64,000 nt of DNA from Porites lobata (Eukaryota; Cnidaria; Anthozoa; Scleractinia; Poritidae), in contig CALNXK010000002.1 in assembly GCA_942486035.1 (NCBI GenBank), forward strand, positions 5,397,001 through 5,461,000, written 5' to 3'. Below are positions 60,301 to 64,000 of the stretch, piece after piece; position 1 is the first letter of the stretch; each line of letters begins with the position of its first letter. The notes under the pieces are model-generated. The model ran no database searches and was not told the origin of the DNA. It was given only the letters and a program-made list of their open reading frames with translations. Made by a program: the position numbers and the translations under genes.

Positions 60301-63300
60301 GACTGTTGATTGGCGTTTTCTTACGTTAGCCTTAATTTCATTTAGTCTCATTTAAAGTTTTCTATCCTGCAGCTAAAAAGTGGACAGGAAGTTGAAGCTT
60401 GTGTCCAACTCATCAAAGATAACTTCATTGTGGTGATACTTCCTCAGCATGGCTACCGGCTGGCTTATTCACCTACTAAACTGGTATGGGTTATTGTAGA
60501 CCTAGGAGTTGGGTCTATTTGTCGAAGAAGTCCGTAAATTTTACCTGTCAGTCGAAGAAAACGCACTTTACTCAAATCATTAATGATTAAAAATAATTAC
60601 AAGTCTGACTGATCTGTGAGTAGCATTGGTCAGTCATTTTCGAAGTCATTACTATCTCAAAACGTATTGTTAATTAAGTCTCATAGTCTTATTAGGTTCG
60701 AAATTTCTATTGAAAGAAAGAGAACAGAGAAAAGAACAATAAATAAATACGTAAATAAATTGGATAACATAAAAAAAGTAATTAAACGAATTGAACTAAA
60801 TACTGTAAACTAGCACGGAAGATTAGAAAAGATTAAGCAAAGCAGGAATTAAAAGTTAGCAATTAGTTATTAATGATAAATGAGACAACAGCCAGTCTGT
60901 CGATAAAGAAATCAGTCAGTCAGTGAGTTCGGCAATTCAGTTTGTAGTCAGTCTGTTTGGTCATCAGCCTGCAAGTCAATGAATTGAACGGTTTATCGCT
61001 TCACCCGTGAGTCAATGAATTAACCAGTCAGTCGCTCCAGTGTTTGGTCAGTTAGTCTTTCAGGCAGTTATTCATTGGTTAGTCGGCCAGTCAGTAATTA
61101 CCCTGCGAGCAGAGGCTACATTTTCGCGGTATGAGCTAGCGTGCGAAAAGTAGCTACTTTTCGCACGCCAACTCATACCGCGAAAATGTAGCCTCTGCTC
61201 GCAGGGTAGTCAGTAATATAACTACTTCAGTCACTGAGTCTGTGGTTCAGTCAGTTTGTCAATTCATTAGGCACTCAATGCATATGTCAGTCAGTCTGTC
61301 CGTTCATTAGGCAGTCAATAAATCAATTATTCAGTCGACTCATCAACCTGTCAATCTGTCAGTCAGTCTGACAGCCGGTCGGTTGGTCAATCAGTCAGTC
61401 AGTAAATCTGACTGTCAGTTAATCTATCATTCTCCCAGTTCATAACCTGCCCAATGAATCGGTCAGTAAGTCAATATCCTGTTGATTCATCAGTCAGTCA
61501 TTAGGGTGTTTTGTCTGTTCGTCATTTCTCGACAAGTACTTCCATTCAATTTTACATAAAATGCAACCATAACATACATTTCTCGTAAGAAGAAAATTTT
61601 ATTTCGCTCTTTTAAGTGTTATTTTTTTCTTTCCTAGCATTTAAATGACATCAGCGATGCGTCCAAACGATTTGCAGTAGGACAGACGTATTCTGCTTTT
61701 GTACAACGACAAGGAAGTATGAAAGATAATCTTCTACCGCTCGTAACGCTTCGAGAAAAACACGTTGAAAAGGAAAATATTATACCTGGGGCCATAACCA
61801 CTGTACAGTAAGTAACTAAGGAGTAATTAAAACTTTGTATTTAAAAAAAGTCTCACGAGAGAGAATTTTTGCTTTGTAGGGTTAAATCAGTCAAAGACTT
61901 TCAGATGAACGTGAACTTATGCGGTGGAAAATTTCACGGAAGAGTGCATGTCACACATGTTTGTGATGAAGTCACGGAGGTGAGAATATAAAATGGAGGT
62001 TGGAGAACACGGGAAGTAAAGTTCAAGGGATATGTCCCAGGGATACCGGTATATTCCGGGAATATGTTGGTCCCAGGGATTTGTCGCGGTGATATGTCCC
62101 AGAATTATTTGAAGGGATGTGTTCCAAGGATATGTCCCAGTGTGTTTTCTGGGGATATGTCTCAGAGATATGTTGCCTGAATACCGGTATATTCCGGGAA
62201 TATGTTGGTCCCAGGATTTATTGCAGTGATATGTCCCAGAGTTATTTGAAGGAATGTGTCCCAAGGATATGTCCCAGGGTTATGTTGTAAAGGTATGTCC
62301 CTGGGATATGTTGCAAGGATATGTCCCAGAGATATGTTCTAGAGATATGTTCCAGCGATACGTTTCAGGGACAACATTTCCAGGGCTTGCACAGTCTTCA
62401 CAAGTCCTTGAAGTTTAGGGGAAGTCCTTGGAAAGTCCTTAAATTTCTGTGCAAGTCCTTGAAAGGTCCTTGAATTTTCTTCAACATTGAATGTAGTGGC
62501 CTGGAAAGTGTTTTTGATGTTTTTTGGTTGTCTAAAACAGTATATAAGTCATAACTGAGAGAATTTAAAGGTTATTTGCATAAAGTGCTCTATGTTTTAT
62601 GCAATAATTAAGTATCAATTTAAGACAAGTGAACTGAAAAATGTAGAGAAGTTGGTGAAGCAAACAGTTCAAGCCTTAAAGTCTCATTAGAAGAGACTGG
62701 GAATGTGCAGTTTTCTACCAGCTGTGAAATTATATTCCTAGTAGGTGGTCCTTGAAAATCTAATGTGATCCTTAACAAAGTCCGTGAAAAATGGTTGCAT
62801 TTTTTTGTTTAAACCCCGAATTCTGTGTGGGGTGAAAATGTGCACAGTAGTGAAATTTGTCCTCGCAACGGAATCAATAGTTGAATCTACGACCAGCCTT
62901 TTTTGTGTATGTGCTCTGGGAAAGATGGCAAAAACACTTGTTTCCACGTCATTTTCCCGCGTACTGTCAACTCGCTTTTGACATATGCTTCTGCGTTTGT
63001 TGAGTCATCTCTTATTTTGTAGGGCGAGTCTCCTTTCAAAGCTTTTCATAATGGAGACAAGGTTCAAGTTAAAATAATGGGATTCAGGGACACAAAGACA
63101 CACAAGTAAGTTCGTATATAAGATGTGTCTGTGATAGCTCACAGTTCGTTAATGCTTTATTTGAAAATGGGGTAACCTATATGGTGTTATGTCGCGATCG
63201 TTGGAGCTGAAAGAGAAGTCCCGGGCGACAATAAATCTTCTGTAATTAAAGGCTTACATTAGACTTACAGCGTTGCTCAAACTACCCTTTGCTATGCACT

Positions 63301-63963
63301 ACAGCTTTGATTTATTGTCTGTTTCTGTACTAGATTCCTACCTATATCACATCAAAATTTTACCAAGGCTGTGGCAGAGCTTACAATGAAACCAAGGTAA
63401 TGCTGTTATCATTCATTACGTAAATTCACCCGAATTTCAATCCTTTCTTTTCATGCAAAGTCCATATTTTACAACGTGATTACCAAAAACATGCAGTAGC
63501 CTACAAAAACAAACAATTTGAACGTACGTGAAATTAAAGGGGACAGACAGCTAACTGTTGTTGCTAGAAATATCTATATGTCGTAACTGTTCATTAGTAC
63601 AATGCCTAAAATGTGTGCAATTCCACAATAGGTTTTTGGCGAGGTCACCAAACGGAATCTAGAGGACTTAAAGATTTATTCTTCCTAGATAGTTCAAGGG
63701 CATTTGCCCAAAAGGTTTACTGTTCCCAAAGAGGTTACTGTTCAGTTTGCAGTAAACCATGTTTGTGGTTACGTTTATTCCTATCTGTAGTAAGTTTATA
63801 TTCTTAAACAGTAGTAAAGCAGGGACCGGTTAGACTCCTTTTTTCGAAGGAATGCATTAACACCTATGGCGTCATGGCTTTTTGCCTTTGTCTCATTAAT
63901 AATTGTAGTGTACAGTCTTGGTCTTGTAGGCTGGTGGAGGGAACTTTTTCTGACCTTTCTGGT
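29088..63963 (+). CDS. PDCD11: PDCD11 / RRP5 rRNA-processing protein, 31 exons, N-terminal two thirds, runs off right edge
   Basis: RRP5 is a nucleolar protein of the early small-subunit processome, needed for pre-rRNA cleavages on both the 18S and the 27S pathways; it binds pre-rRNA through tandem S1 domains and ends in TPR/HAT repeats. The 31 exons listed in the three blocks below join without a frame break into 1,141 codons. The N-terminus has FPRGGASALTPLE, close to the conserved FPRGG..LTPLE box of RRP5. About eleven S1-type repeats follow; typical cores are VISLPNGLSGFVHITH, DYSDAKPGV..HGFV, FYNNVKGLVPRTELG, AFLPVSHLSDHL and HKFLPISHQNF. They match the order in animal PDCD11. The C-terminal S1 and HAT repeats lie beyond the window. 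One intron (48809-50569) uses a GC donor; all others are GT-AG. Intron 8 (5.9 kb) carries a retrotransposon. Phases are consistent throughout, so the copy looks functional. Confidence 0.95.
29334..29560. mobile_element. hAT-like MITE in PDCD11 intron 1 (CAGGGCTCGAA ends)
   Basis: Left end CAGGGCTCGAAAAAT, right end TGTTCGAGCCCTG; the interior has inverted CTTGCC/GGGCAAG blocks. CAGGG..CCCTG ends are typical of hAT. The target-site duplication is unclear. Confidence 0.75.
30462..30510. repeat. Fragment of a dispersed repeat (copy at 32034-32080)
   Basis: GCAAAAGTTAGGCACCAGGG..GGAGCACAGCC also occurs, with few changes, at 32034-32080. Both are small pieces of an element not otherwise present in the window. 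Confidence 0.6.
31130..31546. repeat. Large inverted repeat (about 118-bp arms) with an element inserted at its centre
   Basis: 31130-31248 is the reverse complement of 31421-31546 with about 90% identity. Shared strings: GGATACAGTAAGCATGAA, GCACAATGAACATGTTGTAC, GACACCCCTACC. The flanks (from about 31057, CAGTCAAATCCCTCTACAAC, and 31780-31960) contain more GTGGAGAGGTGGCC-type sequence, so a larger mariner-related element or a head-to-head pair is probable. Confidence 0.82.
31249..31420. mobile_element. Nested MITE with about 40-bp terminal inverted repeats
   Basis: Left AGGCTGATTTAGCAGTAGAA.. and right ..TTCTGTCGCTAAATCAGCCT are inverted, extending through AACGTCATTTGACGAC. It sits exactly at the centre of the 31130-31546 palindrome. 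The target-site duplication is not clear because the flanks are themselves symmetrical. Confidence 0.8.
32034..32080. repeat. Second copy of the GCAAAAGTT..GAGCACAGCC fragment
   Basis: See 30462-30510. Confidence 0.6.
32508..32946. mobile_element. MITE with GGGGGTGTTTACATGA ends in PDCD11 intron 3
   Basis: AAGGGGGTGTTTACATGA at the left end is matched in reverse by TCATGTAAACACCCCCTAA at the right. Internal copies of TTTACATGATACC and its reverse recur, a common subterminal-repeat pattern in MITEs. About 440 bp. Confidence 0.82.
33925..34070. repeat. Foldback element, two imperfect arms of about 60 bp
   Basis: TTACTGTAGGTTGATTCTCAA.. and CATAGCCCTTAA pair with AGTTAGGGCTAG..GAAAATCAACCTTC on the other side of a short centre. 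Confidence 0.65.
34101..34226. repeat. Foldback element, two arms of about 46 bp
   Basis: GTAGTTATTTTTTTATCTGA.. (34103-34148) is the near reverse complement of ..AAATAAAAAATTAACTAC (34180-34225), with loop GGGTATGGTAATGTATGC and neighbours. It lies 30 bp from the preceding foldback, possibly as parts of one larger structure. Confidence 0.7.
36782..37030 (-). repeat. BEL/Pao 3' LTR
   Basis: 249 bp, TGGGCTGATCAATTAAAC .. CTCTCGTACA on the plus strand. It is the 3' LTR because the element reads on the minus strand. Preceded by TSD AACC. Confidence 0.88.
37642..38143 (-). pseudogene. BEL/Pao integrase remnant, frame-shifted
   Basis: Two overlapping frames. The first has MDFTGPF, FTCTSSRVVHLEV and the second SDNAKAF and SPWRGGVYERLI, which are the D..D..E-type core and the typical WxGGxxERL segment of BEL/Pao integrases. 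A frameshift separates them. Confidence 0.85.
38582..39355 (-). pseudogene. BEL/Pao RNase H / Pao-A17 region remnant
   Basis: ILGHAWN..DDTL, TKRTILSYLETVHDPFGIIS and the DLGSREA segment are characteristic of the region between RT and integrase in Pao elements. The second half appears to carry an internal deletion. Confidence 0.75.
39259..40242 (-). pseudogene. BEL/Pao reverse transcriptase remnant
   Basis: Pieces in two frames. The N-terminal part has LDVLGIED and GSPWIPGATL; the later part has AFRFLFH and FTRVPFEAEGSPF. The catalytic core is broken by frameshifts and cannot be read through. Confidence 0.78.
40393..40686 (-). pseudogene. BEL/Pao aspartic-protease-like remnant
   Basis: LPAIIPVSIEGQ..SAYLGSGRNFIS resembles the protease start, but the expected catalytic Asp of the D[TS]G motif is not present (LGSG). 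Confidence 0.6.
40700..41282 (-). pseudogene. BEL/Pao gag-like remnant with zinc-knuckle traces
   Basis: A helical gag-like frame (41282-40956: NLFLVKGSNYFRVQEFYEKL) is followed in another frame by Cys/His-containing sequence (HHRADQCPRRYRAKCKYKHH) that looks like a zinc knuckle. Confidence 0.65.
41341..41598 (-). repeat. BEL/Pao 5' LTR
   Basis: 258 bp, TGAGCTGATCAATGAAAC .. CTCTCGTACA, followed by TSD AACC. Just inside it (41321-41340) the minus strand reads TGGTGCCGAGACCAGGA, a plausible primer-binding site; I did not match it to a tRNA. Confidence 0.88.
42164..42247. repeat. (CAAT)n microsatellite, about 20 units
   Basis: Uninterrupted TCAA units, with degenerate ones on both sides (42125-42270). 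Confidence 0.97.
43274..52818 (+). CDS. PDCD11: PDCD11 exons 10-18 (residues 360-725)
   Basis: Exons: 43274-43471, 44339-44406, 45371-45427, 46044-46104, 47141-47287, 48603-48808, 50570-50678, 51691-51744, 52621-52818. Exon 10 has an S1 with GLLMRLSDNSLGFAH. Exons 13-14 carry FLRYHDVKPGSQIK|GKIITLAKFGMLVSVSD, very close to animal PDCD11. Exon 15 is an S1 ending LVPRTELG; its donor is GCAAGT, and only the join to G-ATATCC of exon 16 keeps the frame (ELGISPDTDPR). Exon 18 has GLDILLQPSG and AFLPVSHLSDHL. Small exons 11-13 and 17 were placed by phase and homology and are slightly less certain. Confidence 0.92.
43480..43592. repeat. Small inverted-repeat fragment related to the 31.1-31.9 kb element
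   Basis: ACGGCCACTTT / GGTGGCCGTTGCGGAGAGGT and the GACAGTCCATACATTGACTC stretch echo sequence near 31840-31930. Confidence 0.55.
43740..44115 (+). pseudogene. LINE reverse-transcriptase fragment, decayed
   Basis: Broken frames resemble the RT region around the GPLLFTLY and YADDTQLY motifs (for example near 43800 and 43880-43900). Multiple stops, no ends visible. Confidence 0.5.
44121..44180. repeat. GC-rich hairpin
   Basis: CACCCCCTAA..AGGGGG pairs with CCCCC..TTAGGGGGTG. Confidence 0.7.
44507..44735 (-). repeat. Full-length tRNA-derived SINE with 11-bp TSD
   Basis: On the minus strand the head reads like a tRNA: GGCTTGATAGCTCAGTTGG with the A box, then GGGTTCGAATCCCGTT (B box). The anticodon arm does not pair well and the 3' acceptor half is disturbed, so it is not a functional tRNA gene. 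Then follow a GGCCTGATTTTTTTTTTCAGG hairpin-like segment, an ATTGCTTAAATTGG body and a tail near TATATATGAAATAATTC. AAGGTAACATG flanks both ends (44496-44506, 44736-44746). Confidence 0.9.
44771..44786. repeat. (C)16 homopolymer
   Basis: Sixteen consecutive C; length is likely to be unstable or misread. Confidence 0.9.
44832..45188. mobile_element. TA-flanked MITE with GAGAGCTT ends in PDCD11 intron 11
   Basis: GAGAGCTTTAGATT at left, ATCGAAAGCTCTC at right, flanked by TA on each side. Inner CGAGGAGACTACGAGAACGA and TCCTCGTAGTTGTCCTCG are also inverted. Confidence 0.83.
46174..46318. repeat. Foldback element with hairpins inside each arm
   Basis: Left arm GAAATTCCATACTGACGACG.. and right arm ..CGCGTCATCAGTATGGAATT are near-perfect reverse complements of about 60 bp. 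Each arm also contains its own palindrome (TACCCAAATCTGGGTA; TACCCAGATCTGGGTA). Confidence 0.88.
48071..48498 (-). repeat. Long tRNA-derived SINE of a second family
   Basis: The minus strand begins GGTTAGCTCAATGGGATT (A-box-like) and has GTAGGTTCAAACCAGGGC (B-box-like), followed by about 330 bp of non-coding body containing GGGCACATAGTGCCC. Length and structure recall long SINEs with a conserved central domain, but I cannot assign the family. An extra CAATGGGATT duplicates part of the head. Exact ends uncertain. Confidence 0.65.
49377..49612 (-). repeat. Older copy of the 44507-44735 SINE family
   Basis: Minus strand: TTGGCTTCTTAGCTCAACTG (tRNA-like head), then GGGTTGTTATCC (decayed B box), GAATTTTTCAGGCTTCC and a body ending near GGAACG..ATATATGA. 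ATGAAATAATGAAT at 49363-49376 and 49613-49626 may be the target-site duplication. A further tail fragment (CGTATATAGGAACGCG) sits at about 49925. Confidence 0.7.
50253..50529. repeat. Foldback element ending 40 bp before PDCD11 exon 16
   Basis: Arms AACACGAGACCCACAGAG.. and ..CTATGGGGGTCTCGTGTT. The inner portions GCCTATATTGAACAAGATAC and GTATCTTGTTCAATATTGGC pair closely. Arms about 95 bp, centre about 80 bp. Confidence 0.8.
53545..63963 (+). CDS. PDCD11: PDCD11 exons 19-31 (residues 726-1141)
   Basis: Exons: 53545-53619, 54158-54253, 54496-54564, 56627-56795, 57381-57433, 57749-57830, 59138-59280, 60373-60483, 61638-61807, 61880-61979, 63023-63105, 63334-63396, 63930-63963. Exon 19 (LVSLKPSLVKAA) sits inside otherwise non-coding sequence and was found by its splice sites. 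Exons 20-21 hold an S1 (GVVKKLMTYGVFIEFS, FGLAPNS). Exons 22-24 hold a linker and the next S1 (VVHVKFQGIVLQLADRVQGF). Exons 27-30 hold a further S1 ending HKFLPISHQNF. The 34-nt exon 31 (LVEGTFSDLSG) fits phase and splice sites but is short; confidence for it alone is about 0.5. Confidence 0.9.
54579..54842. repeat. Minisatellite, five units of about 54 bp
   Basis: Units share TTAATGTATGAGTTAAAG and GGGGCTATGTCACGCTAATT. It starts 15 bp after PDCD11 exon 21. Each unit holds the TTAAAGGGGCTATGTCACG terminus of the repeat family at 59413-59779. Confidence 0.92.
54843..55397. mobile_element. TTAAAGGGGCTGTATCACG-family MITE, with a nested MITE
   Basis: After the minisatellite, the body (GAACTTAAGAAAAGTTGGGC, GAAATTTGTTTGATAT, AGGCACTAAGTAATGA) matches 59540-59770 and ends near TCTCGTGACAAAGCCCATTT. 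The element at 54931-55118 interrupts it. Confidence 0.8.
54931..55118. mobile_element. TA-flanked mariner-like MITE, nested
   Basis: CAATCAACTCTCTTTATAGC at left; GTTATAGCGGGGTGTCTGC..TTTGATTG at right; TA on both sides (54929-54930, 55119-55120). 188 bp. Confidence 0.85.
55398..56626. other. Rest of PDCD11 intron 21
   Basis: No further gene. An inverted pair around 55790-55930 (CATATCAAAATCTACTTG / CTCAAGTAGAACC..GTTTTGAACA) suggests another decayed foldback, not defined. Confidence 0.35.
57566..57662. mobile_element. Short foldback MITE with 10-bp direct flanks
   Basis: GCCTGTTCCAGGCGTTCAGA.. and ..TCTGAACGCTTGGAACAGGC are near-perfect inverted arms of about 36 bp. GCCATGCTCT occurs directly on both sides (57556-57565, 57663-57672), a 9-10 bp duplication that would suit a Mutator-like element. 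Confidence 0.85.
58030..58454. mobile_element. MITE with many CGGAGTCGTAAGCGG subrepeats
   Basis: GGCTGGTTTTCACAAGCGAC at the left is reversed at the right end (GTCGCTAGTGAATACCAGCC). The interior repeats GGAGTCGTAAGCGGAGT, its reverse complement and GATTGGTT many times. About 425 bp, in PDCD11 intron 24. Confidence 0.82.
59413..59779. mobile_element. TTAAAGGGGCTGTATCACG-family MITE, simpler copy
   Basis: Left TTAAAAGGGGCCATGTCA, right TCGTGATACAGCCCCTTTAA. Shares its body with 54843-55397 but has a single terminal unit. Confidence 0.8.
59780..60176. mobile_element. TTAA-flanked MITE (piggyBac-type target)
   Basis: Between TTAA at 59776-59779 and 60177-60180. Ends AGCTACGGTAAAACGGGC and GCCCGTTTTACCGAACC are inverted; internal CGTTTTACC, AACGAGTTG and CTTGCAACA motifs recur on both strands. 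About 397 bp. The class is inferred from TTAA only. Confidence 0.75.
60890..61530. repeat. Degenerate (CAGT/GTCA)n region
   Basis: Long stretch of imperfect GTCAGTCAGTC-type units, interrupted by the palindrome at 61101-61206. Confidence 0.75.
61101..61206. mobile_element. Near-perfect 106-bp palindrome, TA-flanked
   Basis: CCCTGCGAGCAGAGGCTACA.. pairs with ..TGTAGCCTCTGCTCGCAGGG over about 50 bp per arm with almost no loop (AAGTAGCTACTT at the centre). TA on each side suggests a mariner-type foldback MITE. Confidence 0.9.
62030..62365. repeat. Minisatellite of GGATATGTCCCAG units with a higher-order repeat
   Basis: The 12-14 bp unit recurs more than a dozen times. A compound unit of about 130 bp (ATACCGGTATATTCCGGGAA ... 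TGTCCCAGAGTTATTTGAAG) is present twice, at about 62042 and 62180. A long minus-strand open frame here is a product of the repeat, not a gene. Confidence 0.88.
62385..62480. repeat. AAGTCCTTGAA short tandem-like repeats
   Basis: CAAGTCCTTGAA and variants recur five times (also CCTTGAAAATC near 62750). Confidence 0.65.
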
Positions 63964-64000
63964 GTAAGAATTCTCCTTCTTCCAAAAAATAAATGAGATT

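Noticed and set aside
61917..62264. 115-residue minus-strand frame
   Set aside because: Its peptide (HIPGIYRY.. repeats) is produced by the minisatellite and overlaps PDCD11 exon 28 antisense.
1..64000. CRISPR arrays, prokaryotic operons, phage or toxin-antitoxin systems
   Set aside because: None seen; repeats are transposons, SINEs and minisatellites in a eukaryotic gene context.

Overview
The window reads as nuclear DNA of an anthozoan cnidarian, most likely a stony coral (inference). The basis is AT-rich sequence, animal-type genes with short exons and GT-AG introns, a pair of intronless class A GPCR genes of an orphan cnidarian-like type, and very many short inverted-repeat transposons and tRNA-derived SINEs. 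Nothing looks prokaryotic: no operons, CRISPR arrays or phage genes were seen. Species cannot be named from sequence reading alone.

Layout. 1-592 (minus): the 5' end of TRIT1, a tRNA isopentenyltransferase, running off the left edge. 1.0-3.3 kb: a truncated SINE, a MITE and a decayed CR1-like LINE. 3.5-4.5 kb and 8.5-9.5 kb (minus): two paralogous single-exon rhodopsin-class GPCRs. 9.5-17.8 kb: no gene recognised, several MITEs and hairpins. 17.9-20.2 kb (minus): a two-exon Rab11-like GTPase. 21.3-24.7 kb: MITEs and a local duplication in which a 990-bp block occurs twice, separated by a 530-bp copy of part of the next gene. 25.4-28.8 kb (minus): a two-exon RBR (RING-IBR-RING2) ubiquitin ligase. 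29.1 kb to the right edge (plus): the first about 1,140 residues of PDCD11/RRP5, the multi-S1-domain rRNA-processing factor, in 31 exons that I joined by splice sites and frame.

The RBR gene and PDCD11 are head to head with 278 bp between their ATGs, so a shared promoter is likely. The PDCD11 introns hold most of the mobile DNA: a 4.8-kb broken BEL/Pao LTR retrotransposon (antisense, in intron 8), SINEs of two families, foldback elements, TA-flanked and TTAA-flanked MITEs, and several minisatellites. TRIT1 (tRNA modification) and PDCD11 (ribosome biogenesis) are both translation-related, but nothing shows they are co-regulated.

Most notable points: two GC-AG introns required by the reading frame (one in the Rab gene, one in PDCD11), the block-insert-block duplication, a minisatellite built from the end of a transposon, and GPCRs lacking two usual class A features. 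I found no convincing new multi-gene system, and several intergenic stretches hold nothing I can interpret.
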